From contig KV919061.1 of the NCBI GenBank assembly GCA_002049455.2, positions 1-64,000 on the forward strand: 64,000 nt of DNA, written 5' to 3'. Shown piece by piece: positions 53,452 through 64,000 of the stretch; position 1 is the stretch's first letter; every line of letters begins with the position of its first letter. This stretch comes from Porphyra umbilicalis. Taxonomy: Eukaryota; Rhodophyta; Bangiophyceae; Bangiales; Bangiaceae. The translations under genes and the position numbers were made by a program. The notes below the pieces were generated by a model that was not told the origin of the DNA, did no database searches, and was given only the letters and a program-made list of their open reading frames with translations.

Positions 53452-54456
53452 GGTAGCCGCCCGACGCCGTCGCCGTCACCGCTGTCGACCCTGCAGGGGG
53501 AGGGGACAGGGAACCTCAGAGCTGGTAGCGGTGGCGACGGTGGGGGGGGCGAGGGGGACCGCCCGATGGCGCGGTGGCATGGGGGGAGGGGGGGTCCGGG
53601 GTGCGCCGACGCTACCGGCGCCGTCACCGCTGTCGCCGCCGCCGCCGCCGCACGCCGCTGGCGCTGTCCCCACTCGGGGGCCGCCCCCGCCGCCGCCCCC
53701 ACTCGGGCCCCCGCCGCCGCTGCCACCGCCCACAACCCACCGCAACGCGCATGGGGCTACCCGTGCGCCACCGGCAGCCCACCCGTCAACTCGAGCACCC
53801 ACCGACCCGCCACCGCGCCGGGCATCAGTGGCACACACGCCGGCGTGCACGCTCTCCTCCTCCACCCAAAGTCCACGCACAGGCAGCACACCCACAGGCA
53901 CTCACCTACTTGTCGACGCCAAAGCACCGCCCGCCGTCAACCCACTCACCAGCAGCCCACCCGCCGGCAGCGAAACCCGCAGAGAATGAAGCACCCGTCG
54001 ACGCCACCGCGCCAACTGCCGGCACCGACCGACCCGCACACGCCATGACGCAGGCCACCGGTAACTCATCCGCCCACGCTGGCCTACTCGTAGGATGAGA
54101 AGAAGCGGCCAAAGCCAACCCGCTCATCGCCCCATCGTTGTCGATGTCCCCCGCCTCGGGCAGCCGCCGGCGGGGTGAGACTTCGGATCAAGGGAGGTGG
54201 TGGAGACGACGGACGGGTGCCAGTGAGGGCGGGGTGGACGTAAGAGGGGAGTGGAGGCGAGGGGGGGGGGGTGGCGAAGAGAGGGGAATGCCGGCAACGC
54301 CGACTTGACTTTTCCCTCACCTGAACGACCGGCACGCCCTGCACGCGCCGCACGCCTGGAACGTCAGTAAAGTGTGCACCCTGATCGGGACTGTATCGGG
54401 CACGTTCTTGTCGGTTGCCCTGATCGAGCCACTTCCCGATCAGAGGGCGATTCACG
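53452..54456. other. GC-rich flank of the glycosyltransferase gene
   Basis: Probably promoter and 5' UTR of the minus-strand gene, then spacer. Long Pro/Ala/Arg frames (for example 52615-54048 on +) reflect GC bias. Confidence 0.4.
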
Positions 54457-55531
54457 ATTCGAGGATAAGCCGGGTCGACTCAAGTCCAGTTTCATATGAG
54501 GAAATGGTTGGAAGCCACATGTCGTCTAACGACGGGCTCAAGTCTGAGGCCCTTTCTTACCTGCGGCTTCGTTCGTGTGACGGTTCATGTGACGATGTGG
54601 GGCGGCCAGCTATTGGCTGCAACACGAAACAATGTGATCACATGTGATCACATGTGATCACACGAAGCAACGTCGGAAAAGAACTTTCCGACGTTGCTTC
54701 ATGTGATCACATCGACCTTGCCGCGTGCTGGTCTTGTGGAACGATTTCACGTGCGAACTTGGAAACAATCAATTCCAATTTGACTGGTTTGATGGACGTT
54801 CGAGTCCGTCGGCTCCTACTGGCTGCAGTCGAAAGCGACGCCACAGTCGAGTCGGGCCACGTCTTCCCCCTTCTTTGGCAACGCCCCACGCCCCTCAGCC
54901 TTGTCCGAAAGACAAGCTGGTCCCCTACGCTGCCCTGTGGCAGATGGCCGCCTCTCCGTCCCCGCTTCTGTACGACAGCACAAATTCGAGGATTCCTCAG
55001 TACGCCAGTAGTGCGATACGAGCGTACGCTGCAGGTATCATGGCGGGCCCAAGCTGCCCCCCCAACGGACTTCTTCCATGGCTCTGCACAGCATGCTGCA
55101 TGGACCATCCAGCGAGGCGATCCTGGTGTGGCGAACGTGGCGCCAAGGGTTCAATTTCAGGCTGCCTGGCTCGGCAACGAGGCGTCGGCAACGAGGCGAG
55201 GGAGACAAAGGCGTCGCCCTCATGGCTTATGTTGAACCACGGAGTTCTACTGCATCGGTGTGCGCCCGTGCCGAGCCAAGCATCCGAGCGCTCGAAGTCA
55301 GCCCTTGGACCGACAATCACTTACATTAAATTCATCAGAAACATTCCGCGTCACACTGTCACACGAAGGGACAACCCACTGCGACCTTTCTAAGCTGAGA
55401 GCTCGTCACACGAAGCGTCACATGAACGAAAGAACTGCTAAGAAAGGGCCTGAGACGCCCCTTCGAGGTGTCCCAGATCCTGAGTCTAGACCCCCTCAAG
55501 CGAGTCATGAAATCCCCGACTTGCCTCGAGT
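54457..55531. mobile_element. Non-autonomous element with long diverged inverted ends
   Basis: The left arm (TCGAGGATAAGCCGGG at 54459, then GAGGCCCTTTCTTAC near 54565 and CGTTCGTGTGACGGTTCATG near 54580) is matched in reverse complement by the right arm (CATGAACGAAAG near 55421, AGAAAGGGCCTGAGAC near 55441, CGACTTGCCTCGAG near 55517). Total about 1.07 kb. The inside is unrelated, has no transposase, and includes a 27-bp-arm hairpin. Outer limits are approximate. Confidence 0.6.
54653..54711. repeat. Hairpin with 27-bp arms, preceded by TGTGATCACA repeats
   Basis: Arms 54653-54679 and 54685-54711 pair with one mismatch around AGAAC. The palindromic decamer TGTGATCACA occurs three times in a row on the left (54633, 54643, 54653) and once on the right. 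Confidence 0.9.
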
Positions 55532-55774
55532 AATGGGGCCGCGCGGGAACGGAATGCGAGGGGGACCGCGCGCGCGTTCCACCCACACGGCGGGCCCGGT
55601 TCTCACAACGAGACGACGCCCACCCTTGTCACCCACCACTCGAGCCCACCTTAGCGCTGTCGCGTACCTGCTGCCGCCGCCCTCTGACGGCAGGTGTTGA
55701 CCGGACCCGGTTCGAGCGGTCGCTGGGCGCCCCTCTGCCCACGTTTGACACGGTCAACTGCGCGCCCCTTCACC

Positions 55775-57656
55775 ATGGCCGCGCTACCACGCGACGTTGT
55801 GGATGCTTTTCGGGTCGCAGAGGAGCTTGAGCCGGACCTCCGGGAGGTTTCTAAGGCGCTGGAAATACAAGAGGCCGCGGCTCAACTCTGCGAGGGTGCG
55901 GCTGAGGAGTCGCTGGGTGACTGCTTGGCTCGGATCGTAAGACTGGTGTGGGCCATGGAGTCTTGTGAGGGGAGCCACTGGGATGCACTCGAGAGCTCTC
56001 TTCTCACATTTTCGTCTGCCTTTGGGCCAGCAGGAGTGGGGGTGGGTGATGCGAGTGAACTCCTTGAGATAGCTGAGTTGGCCGACCTGGTAGAGATATG
56101 CGGTCAGAGTAACAGGGCTGCTCCTCACTCCCGTGACTTCGACGGGCGCTTTTTCCAGAAGAGCATCGCCACTGGGTCTTTTTTCCGCGACGTGCGCATG
56201 ACCCCGGTCCTTTTTGATGAGGTCGTCAAGTTGGTGACCCCGTACCTCCCGTGCAGCCAACGTGGCCCGGCGGCTCTCCCTCCTGCCTGGCGTGTGTTTG
56301 CCGTGCTTTTCTGGCTTTGTCAGCGCGTCGTTGCTCGGGCGGTGGATGTGGCAGAGTCCACGTTCGGCAAGTTTTGCGCGCCTGTCGTGCGGGCACTCTG
56401 CGTCGGCCTGCCCGCACCTACGTGGCCAGGTCGTGACGAGCGTCGGCAGATTGAGCTCGACTTCTCCCAGCTAACTGGTGGAAACCATGCTGGGTGGAAG
56501 GGACTGTACTGTGCACGTTGACTCCTCTTCTGGGAGAGGAGATTAGGGTGTCGGGGGTCGGATAGGGGTGGAGAGAGAACCAAAGGCGGCTGTGCACTCG
56601 TCACTGAATATCAGTCCCGCTGCTAATAACAGTCCGGCACCCTTTTTCTTTCTGGCCTCCATTTCTTGTTTTCCTAGGTGCGGAGCTGTGGATGGCTGCC
56701 ACACGAGACTGCGCACCCCCTTTGGCCAGCACAAGGAAGATTACACAAACAAGAACGCGACGTCGTCGCTTCTACTTCTGGCAATCACGGACACACGCCG
56801 CATCCGGTACTTGGTGGGCGGGTTTCCGGGCTCGTGTGGGGACTCAACTGCATTGAAGGGGCGCTCGTGGTACAAGGCAATGTTGCTGGACGACGCTACC
56901 CTCCGGCCACTCTCTGCCAACGAGTTCATCTTAGGTGATGCCGGCTTTGCTTTAACTCCCTTTTTGGTATGTTCCGTATCGGTTTCCACGCATACGAGAG
57001 GCATAACCGCATTCTATCCACGACGTGAGAACCGGCGGGGCGGACGAATGAGGGGGGCCAGGACGACGGATATGAGAGCGTTCCGTGCGGGGCGGTGGGG
57101 AGGATTGCTCAGAAATGTATCTCGTCCAGTCCCGAATGCAATGCCGTCATGAGCTAACGCGACAGCCGCTGCTCGCTCTGTACGTCGTCGAGCGCCGCCG
57201 TTCGGAGTCAACCTGCTTTTTTTTTTTTTTGGCACGCTCGTTGTCGCATCTAATGTCCGCCCCCTTTTATTTTTTTTCTATACACAGATAACGCCATTCA
57301 GGGAGGTGGACATGCATGGTCCCAATGTGGCTACAATGCGGCGTTTCAACCACTATCACGCAAAAATGCGAGTGGTGGTGGAGAACGCCTTTGGGCGACT
57401 AAAAGGGCGGTGGCATGTGTTGAGGATGATCCACGCACACCCATGTCTGTCTGCATCCGTACAGAAGGCCTGCACTGCACTTCACAACTTTTTGGAGGAG
57501 CGCGGCGGCGAGTACGACGCCGACCTGGAGGTGACGGACGAGCAGCCCGAGAGTAGCGCGATGGCTGCTCTGGGAGACGCCTCCCTGCTCTCGGCGGGGC
57601 AGGCACGGCGGCTGGAGATCGTCAAGGCTCTTGGGCTGCCGTGGGTGGAGGTGTAG
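55775..57656 (+). CDS. PIF/Harbinger (HARBI1-like) transposase, three exons
   Basis: Start ATG 55775 (CACCATGG context). Exon 1 55775-56493, exon 2 56678-56966, exon 3 57288-57656, both introns GT..AG (phases 2 and 0); together 1,377 nt, 458 aa, no internal stop. The DDE_4 nuclease blocks are complete: GAVDGCH (first Asp), DSTALKGRSWYKAM, ILGDAGFALTPFL (second Asp), then ITPFREV, FNHYHAKMRVVVENAFGRLKGRW (Glu) and ACTALHNFLEERGG. The donor at 56494 (GTGGAAG) is inferred from phase; the second intron has a T-rich end before CACAG. The protein cuts the element's ends in the nucleus, normally with a Myb-like partner, which lies convergent at 57926-58906. Nothing in it looks broken. Confidence 0.88.
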
Positions 57657-57925
57657 AATTACACAGGATCACCTCGTAGCCGAGGGCGGGGCGCGGGGGC
57701 GAGGGGGGGGAGGGAGGGTGACGCGGATTGGTAGCATGGTCAGCAACGGGGGTGCCCTGGACGCTATCATGGATTGCCATTCGCAAAAATAATGAAACAA
57801 AAACGAAGCTGTGATAAGAAAAACACAGAAAATGAGGCAAGCAAGAACAGCAAGACAAAACTCCAAGATGACAAGCTTGAGTCGATACTGCTACATCCTG
57901 CAGGTTTGGTAAAGCAAGGCACGCC
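57657..57925. other. Spacer between the convergent Harbinger genes
   Basis: 270 bp shared 3' flank. An A-rich stretch near 57784-57870 may carry the 3' signals. Confidence 0.5.
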
Positions 57926-58906
57926 CTACTGCCCACGGGCCCTGTCCGCGTACGCATTCAACAAATTGACAATCGCCAGACGCACGTCGCCAACACTCGC
58001 TCCGTCGGACGCAGTGGCCTCTTCAATCCGGCCCTCCGCACGCCCACCGCCAGCACTACCAGTGGACGTCGCAGCGCCAGCTAACTTGACCTGCAGGTAG
58101 TCACGCAAGACACTGGCGGCCGAGTATTTCTTCACGGTCTTGGCCTTCTTTCTCCGCACATTATTCTCAATGTCAACAGCCGTCTGGTCCTTCCCCGGGG
58201 ACGCCTTCATAGATGCGGCCAGTCGTGCGCCCGACGGCGGCGTCCCGTCGCTGTCGCCGTCCGAGTAGTCGTTCTCGCTGGCTTCCCCGCCGTCGCACTG
58301 GCCGACCTCCTTGTCGCGTGAGCCGCCGCGGACCGTACCAGTGCTGTCCGCCGGCGGCACCACGCCTCCGTCCGACACGTCGCCCCCAGCGACGGCGGCC
58401 CCCCCGCCATGCCCGGCGGTGTCGTCATCCGCACCTTGCAGGAAGTCCACCGGCTCGAGGACTGTGTGCTCATTAGACACGGGGCAGTCCTCGAAAACGA
58501 CCTTAGCCATCTCGAAAAGGACAGCCCCTCCAAACTTGATAATTGCGTCCTCCTTGTCAGCCTTGCTGGCCCCCGTCCGCCGACACTTCTTTGCGGCAGT
58601 GTTGTAGCTAGAGCGCATGTTGTTGAGCTTCTTGTCTAGCGCCTTGGGGTTGCGCGCTGCAGCCGCGGCCTTCTCCACCGCCGGCACGAGGCTGACGAAC
58701 GCGTCCGAGAGCTCCCTCCATGTGCGGCGGGTCTTGTCTCCCGTACGGCGACCACGGTACTCCGACCAGTGGTCGCGCGCGGCAGCCAGCAGGGCCTTGC
58801 GCTCGCCAAAAGTAAAGTTCTTGGCGCGGGGCGCGGGCGGACTCGCCACACCCGCCGCCGCACGCTTGCGGCCACGAGAAGCAACAGCAGTAGGCGTGCC
58901 CTCCAT
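57926..58906 (-). CDS. Myb/SANT-like partner protein of the Harbinger transposon
   Basis: ATG 58906-58904 (MEGTPTAVASRGRKR) is chosen because it precedes the conserved domain; the open frame continues upstream to 59143 without support. 326 aa. Residues about 25-125 form a three-helix Myb/SANT/trihelix-like domain: FTFGERKALLAAARDHWSEY, RTWRELSDAFVSLVPAV, KALDKKLNNMRSSYNTAAKK, with the spaced aromatic and basic residues expected for binding transposon ends. An acidic Gly/Asp-rich linker follows, then a basic patch (RRKKAKTVKKYSAASVLRDY) and a C-terminal helix. Harbinger elements need such a protein to bring the transposase into the nucleus and to the DNA. Convergent with the transposase. Confidence 0.78.
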   Translation of the reverse strand: MEGTPTAVASRGRKRAAAGVASPPAPRAKNFTFGERKALLAAARDHWSEYRGRRTGDKTRRTWRELSDAFVSLVPAVEKAAAAARNPKALDKKLNNMRSSYNTAAKKCRRTGASKADKEDAIIKFGGAVLFEMAKVVFEDCPVSNEHTVLEPVDFLQGADDDTAGHGGGAAVAGGDVSDGGVVPPADSTGTVRGGSRDKEVGQCDGGEASENDYSDGDSDGTPPSGARLAASMKASPGKDQTAVDIENNVRRKKAKTVKKYSAASVLRDYLQVKLAGAATSTGSAGGGRAEGRIEEATASDGASVGDVRLAIVNLLNAYADRARGQ

Positions 58907-59739
58907 CGAGCTCGGGTAGATGTGCGAAGTGGTAGTAGGTGGGTGTGATGACAATAGTTTGGCAATGCGAGGGGTACGTGCGGATGTGTAGAAGTCGGTG
59001 AGAGATAAACAAAAATGCACCGCCACCGACGGTGCACGGCCTTTATATGCCTCGGGACACCCACCGGCGCGGACCGGCTGCGCCACGCTCCGCCGAGTAA
59101 GAGCATTCCCACCAATGTCGGGCCAACGCCATATTGGGCACACGTTGCAGAAACGTGTCTCAAATTCGCCGTTGGCCAGTTCTCGGGGCGGTTATCAATG
59201 TCGAACGTGCACGCGACGGTGCCAACCGAGGTCAACCGAGTTAAAACGCGGATGTACTTGCGTCCGATTCGGGGTCGGAGCCGTTGGCCCCAGGGCCAAC
59301 GAGTTGCCAACGGAGCCTCCGTTGGCAACTCGTTGGCCCTGGGGCCAACGGGTCCTGTGCTCTGATTGGTCCATCGAAGTTTCACGGGGTTAAATGAGTG
59401 ACATGTGGCACTTCATATTGTCCTCAGATTGCCCGATTTATCATATTTTTGTTTCGACAGCTACCCACCAATGGAATATGGTACCTCTCGGATGTGGAAG
59501 GCCGCGCGTCAGCTCGGCCCGAGGGTCCCGACCGTTGGAGCATGTCACGTATCCATAGTGCCGTGGCGCATGGCCGAGCAGGCGTTCGGGCACGTCTGAC
59601 ACGGGGCGCGTTCCCACTGACACTGGCGCAACGAGTGGATCGGACCACTGGAGCGGGCACACGAGGCGGGGCCGGGCCACCGCCCCATGTCCGATCCATG
59701 CCGGGTCGCCAGGTGGCCGCACCAGCGGCCACGTGCTGC
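58907..59739. other. Right flank of the Harbinger element, repeats
   Basis: AGAGCATTCCCACCAATG (59108) resembles the GAGCAT-type ends of some Harbinger elements. CGTTGGC motifs recur through 59130-59350. No gene. The matching left end was not found near 55532-55774. Confidence 0.4.
59281..59351. repeat. Perfect 71-bp palindrome (34-bp arms, 3-nt loop)
   Basis: CCGTTGGCCCCAGGGCCAAC... at 59281-59314 is the exact reverse complement of 59318-59351 around GCC. Nested inside are further GTTGGC/GCCAAC palindromes. Confidence 0.95.
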
Positions 59740-62100
59740 CTTCAGCCGGCCCCCCCACCGCTGACAGTGCCCCAGGGCAGCCCTGACAACCCTCGCACCC
59801 CCACGGCTGCCCCCTGGCCACACGCCGTGGCCCACGCACGCAAGCAGACCCCTGACCCGCACCGCACCCCCCCGCTCCCCCACAGCCGCTCCCCACACGC
59901 ACCCGCTCCCCACGCGTGCCCCCGCTGCCCCCCACCGCCGACGTCGCCGCACTCCGCCACCCCCGCCGCCGCCGCCTCCCCCGGCACCGCTGACCGCCGC
60001 CCTCCGGGCCCCCCCCGTCCCCGCCGCCGACGACCGCCGCCCCCGCCACAGCCGCCACCTTCCGCCCGCTCCTACCCCCCGCCCGCCGTCGACGCCTCCC
60101 CCGCCGCCGCCGACCACCGCCCCTGCCGTCGCCGCCCATGCCGCCGCCGTCGCTGCCCCTGGCGCCAACCCCGCCGACCGCCGCCCGCGCCGCCGCCAAC
60201 GTCCCGGCCGCCGCTGTTCGCCCCCCCCGCCGACCGCCGCCCGCGCCGCCGCCCCCGTCCCGGCCGCCGCCGCCATCGCGGCCTCTCTCGCCGTCGCCAC
60301 CCCCCCGGCCACCGCCTACTTCCGCTTTCGTTGTCGTCACCCCAGGCGCCGCCACTGCCGACCGGCGCCGTCGCCACCGCCTTCGTACCCGCCGTCACCG
60401 TCCGCCCCGCTCACCGCTGCCGACTGCCGCCCCTGCCATTGCCGCCCCCACCCCGCCAGCTTCGACCGCTGCCCCAGCCCCCGCCCCCGTCCCCGGCGCC
60501 GACGACCGCCGCCGCCGCCAGAGCTCCCGCCGACCGCCGGTTCCCGCCTCGCCCCAGCCGACCACCGTGGCCCCCGCCACAAGACGTGCCCCTCACGGCC
60601 GACCCCGCTCCCGCCCTCGCCTCCGCCGCGGCCGACCTCCGCCGCCGGCCGACCCACCACCGGAAAAGCTGCCGCTGACAGGCTCCGTCGCTTCCCCGGC
60701 GCCCCAACCACCGCCGCCAAGGTCGGCCGCTCCCGCCACCTCCGCCTTCGCCGCCGACGGCGGCCGCCGCTTCTTCCCCCGCCGCAGCCGACCCCACCCC
60801 CGCATCCGCCGCCGCCGGCGCTACCGTCGGTTGCCGCCGCCGCGCCGCCGACCCGCCGACCGCCGGCCTCGCCCCCATGGCGGACCGCCGCCCACACCGT
60901 GGCGGCCCCTTCCACCACTATCGACCGCGGCCTGTGCCAACGCCGGCTCCGCCGCCCCTGCCGACCACCGCCGCCTATCCCGCCCCTGTCCACGCCGGCG
61001 CCGTCCGCGCCCCGGGCCGCAACCGCCCGCCGCCAACACCGTCACCGCCGCGCCCGCCCCCGCCGAAAGGCGCCCCCGTCGTCGCCGTCGCCTCCGCCAC
61101 TGTCGAACGCCGAGCCCGCCGTCGCCGCCCCCGCCGCCACTGCCGACCGCCGCCCCCGCCCCCACAGCCGCCGCCACCGCCACCGGCCGCCACTTTCGCC
61201 ACCCCAGCCGTTGCCGTCGCCCGCCCCCGCCCTCGCCGCCCCCGCCGACCCCGCAATGTGCCGCCGCCCACCCCGCTGCCGCCAGCCCCGCCGCTCCTGC
61301 CGCCATCAGCCACCTCCGCTATTCACCCCGCCAGCCCAACGCCATCGGCCGCCGCCCCCGCCGCGCCCCGCGTCGCCGCCGCCCCCGCTTCTGCCATCAT
61401 CTGCCGCCGCCACCCATCGCCGCCCCCACTGCCAACGCGGCCGACCACCGCCCCCGCCGCCGCCGCCGCCGCCGCCGCCGCTGCCGACAGCGGCGAAAGC
61501 GTTCGCCCCCTCCGCCGCCCCCGTCCTCGCCCCAGTCTGCGCCGCTGACGACGGCCGCCCCAGCCGCCACCGACCCTCGTATCCCGCACCACCAATGCCG
61601 CCCTAGGCACCGTCATCGCTGGCTGCTCCTGCTGTCGCCACCCTCGCCGCCGCCGCTGGCCGACGCCCTCGCCGCCACAGCCACCCACCGCAGCCCCCTG
61701 CCTCTTCGTTGCCGTCCGCCGCCTCCGCCGCCGTCGCCCCCACAGTCGCCGCCCCCGCCGACCGACGACCCCGCTCCCACCACCGCCCCTGCCGTCTACG
61801 GCTGCGCAGCCGCCTCCGCGGACCGTGGCCTCCGCAATGGCCGCCCCCGCCACCGCCCGCACCGACCGCCACCATCACTCCTGGCCTCATCCCGCAGCCA
61901 GCGACCGCCGACGCCGCCACAGCCGCCCCCGACCGCCGGCTCCCGCCGCGCTCCCTCCGCCGCAGCTTTCGCCGCCTCCGTCCCCGACGCCCCACCGCCG
62001 TCCGCCGGCACCACACCCATCCCCGACACCTCTCCTTCTGCCCTGCTACTGCCGCGCCGCAAAACAGGCGACTATCCCCAGGGCGGCGGCACCAGCACGC
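59740..62100. repeat. C-rich degenerate minisatellite, 2.4 kb
   Basis: The + strand consists largely of variants of GCCGACCGCCGCCCCCGCC with strong C over G asymmetry. All three + frames are open for long stretches (716 codons at 60138-62288) and give only Pro/Arg/Ala runs. This is a repeat, not a gene. Confidence 0.8.
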
Positions 62101-62744
62101 CCCGCCGCTACAGTGTCCCCTCCCGCCCTCGGCGGCGCCAGCGTGGTGAGCATCGTCCTGTGCTCTCTGGACGCCGAGCTTTGTGGATGCGAGCTTTATT
62201 TATGTACTTTGTCTTTTTTTTTTTTCCCTCAGAAGCTCGTCCCGTCACTGTACACCCTACGGCCTCGAAGCTATCTGGCCGGAAGTAGTGTGTTTCCATC
62301 GTGTGCGCCGCCCCCCCTGCTGCGGCGCGGGGGTACTCTCCCAGCGCGTCTGGGGCGGCGCCGTCGAGACTGACGGTGCACAAGCGCGATGCAGCCGCGT
62401 ATGCCAGCAGCGCCGCGGTGCGTGGGGGGGAAGGGGGGGGGCTGCGGGCGTGCACCGCCGGCCGGCCGTCCTCAACTGCGTGCGGTGGCTGCCGACGTCA
62501 CAGCGGCCGCATCGACCAGCAGCGGCGTCCCCCCCGCCACACTTGTACTTTGGAAAACCCCACCGCACAGCTCGAGCTTGCGCCATTGAATTACTGTTAA
62601 TACAATTTTCGTCGATTTGCGCAAGAATATCTGCGCCAGAAGCATCAGTCTTGGCCAATGATTGGGCCAGAAACCAGCAGAGCACCAATCAAATAATATT
62701 CTGCAGCAAGTGCGCAACAGGGCGAGTTCTGAAGAAGAGGTTAA
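62101..62744. other. No gene recognised
   Basis: Includes a T13 run near 62213, a G-rich stretch near 62425-62440 and an AT-rich patch at 62580-62710. Confidence 0.4.
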
Positions 62745-62955
62745 GACCGGCAGCCACGGTGGGGAGAAGGCCGGCGGCTGCCGTGGGGAGAAGTGTGTGT
62801 GTAACTAAGCCGAGCAGGTGGGTGCGCCCACCGTGGGCGGCCGCAGACCCCTGCGCCCTGCGCTCTGCGCCGGGCGGTGGCCGTCTGTAGAGACTGCAAT
62901 GACTGCAGGCGGCGACCGCCCGGCGCGGGGCGCAGAGCGTAGGGGTCTGCGGCAG
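62745..62955. repeat. Short direct repeat and an imperfect inverted repeat
   Basis: CCGGCAGCCACGGTGGGGAGAAG and CCGGCGGCTGCCGTGGGGAGAAG lie in tandem (62748-62792). GCCGCAGACCCCTGCGCC... (62839-62882) is matched in reverse complement by 62908-62955 (GGGGTCTGCGGC end), arms about 43 bp. Confidence 0.75.
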
Positions 62956-63696
62956 CCTGCCGGTGGCTGCGGGGTGGACCCCGGCCTCCGAGACGCTTCG
63001 GTGCAGTTGCGGAGGAAATGTGAGGAACATGGGGGGACGATCGCGTGGGGCGGGTCGGGGGACGGCAGAGGCAGAGTTGGGCGGAGGGTGCTCGTAGTCG
63101 CCAGGAAAGCACATTTTCCTGCTGACAACTGTCAGCGGCGCACGGGCGGAGGTGAGGCAGTGGGGTACTGCTCGAGGAGGGACAGGTGTGGGGGGTTGGT
63201 CTTGCGGCAGTGGCGTCGCGGGGGATGCGGTCCGGGTGGGGCTGGAGGTGGAGCTGGGTTGACGATCTTCTCCTAGCGTGTAGTCAGCAATCATACTCGA
63301 CGGGACAGCACGCAAAAGCGAGCGTCAACGTTGATGCACGGGTAGCACAGTGCACGGGTTAACAGTGAGCATGCTGCCTGAGGTGTCAATGTGTCATGTT
63401 CCGCAGCTGGCAGCCGCGCCCACCACAGCAGGGGGCAGCAACACTGGTGCACAAACACGCACTCAGAAGTGCCTATATCACTGTCGCTGCCTTTTATTGA
63501 CCCTTTCTGGACAAGCCTTGGCCTTTTAGGGACGTCACAGCCCGCAGACCGGGCGTGCCAGCGCCTTCGAAGCCGCCTTAGTCAGCCGAAGGTGGAGCGC
63601 GCACAGTAGGAGCGACACGCAGATGGCTGTTGGGCCACGCCATCACCCAAATCGGCAGGCCACTGTGGCCGCACGTGACCATTCGACCGACATGAC
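62956..63696. other. No gene recognised
   Basis: Unique sequence; open frames lack motifs. Confidence 0.4.
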
Positions 63697-63933
63697 TCAG
63701 CCTCGAAGGCCTTGCATGACGTGCTGGGGTAGGACCGCAACACACGTCACGCACTCGTGCGGATTCGACCCAAACTGATACCGAAAGGCCTCCACGTGTC
63801 TCGCTAGATTGCCTTGATTTGGGTGCTTTGAGCCCGGTTCACACGCTTTCCGTGACATGTTCGGCACGTATTCGACGGACGCCTCTTCATTTCGATACTT
63901 GCGACGACGCTGATACGTGTCTATCGTTGGCAA
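63697..63933 (-). other. Small ORF with zinc-finger-like GNLARH motif
   Basis: A 78-aa frame with natural composition: EEASVEYVPNMSRKACEPG, NQGNLARHVEAFRYQFG, ECVTCVAVL. GNLARH recalls the helix of a C2H2 or BED finger, but the ligand spacing is not canonical. CGTTGGC/GGCCAAC motifs flank it at 63928-63970. It may be a remnant of another transposon that continues beyond the window. Confidence 0.3.
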
Positions 63934-64000
63934 CCACCCAGTGCGGCCAACAACGCCGAGGCCAACGGCGCTCAGATCTTCGAAAGGTAGCCCACTCTAT

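Noticed and set aside
52615-54048. 477-codon + strand frame
   Set aside because: Antisense to the GT77-like gene and its 5' flank; low-complexity composition.
60138-62288. 716-codon open frame on the + strand
   Set aside because: Pro/Arg/Ala runs from a degenerate C-rich repeat; the neighbouring frames are open for similar lengths and no domain is visible.

Overview
The window is eukaryotic nuclear DNA, GC-rich and packed with mobile elements. It opens in an rDNA repeat (3' end of 18S, ITS1, 5.8S, ITS2, 28S, all + strand). A group I intron sits at the SSU site corresponding to E. coli 1506, a site known for introns in bangialean red algae. Together with the GC content, a plastid-type leader on one host gene and a copia element with a half-tRNA primer site, this makes a Porphyra/Pyropia-like red alga my best guess. 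That is an inference; no marker here proves it.

Layout. 1-5092: rDNA with two group I introns (75-780 and 4183-4646); the 28S lacks two stretches essential to a working ribosome. 5093-7080: spacer with a 126-bp tandem duplication. 7081-12850: 5'-truncated, broken Ty3/gypsy chromovirus whose space between pol and the 3' end is filled by antisense open frames. 12900-14388: diverged direct repeats. 14389-16634: Tc1/mariner-type transposase (in-frame TAG) and a convergent hypothetical ORF. 16655-22433: two inverted copies of a locus carrying a cysteine-rich reading frame, four MITEs of one TA-inserting family (one nested in another), and an array with long G-runs. 24340-28087: decayed hAT transposase. 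28925-33544: young, broken Ty1/copia element inserted in another MITE. 34105-46703: probable large Tnp2-type (CACTA-like) transposon: decayed transposase (+), a 5.7-kb convergent gene (-) joining a Ulp1-like domain without its catalytic residues, a 51-residue repeat array and a JmjC domain with a Cys/His finger, then 165-bp repeats and a two-exon gene. 48287-51034: probable host gene, five SnoaL/NTF2-like domains in tandem, four of them nearly identical 495-bp units. 51676-53451: GT77-like glycosyltransferase gene (-) whose coding changes frame. 54457-55531: inverted-repeat element with a hairpin. 55775-58906: apparently intact PIF/Harbinger transposon with a three-exon transposase and a Myb/SANT-like partner, convergent. 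59100-64000: a perfect 71-bp palindrome, 2.4 kb of C-rich degenerate minisatellite, inverted repeats and one small ORF.

Only a few genes look like host genes (SnoaL-repeat protein, glycosyltransferase, rRNAs). The rest is transposon-derived, and several elements pair a transposase with a convergent partner gene: Harbinger with Myb/SANT, Tnp2-type with JmjC, Tc1-type with a small hypothetical protein.
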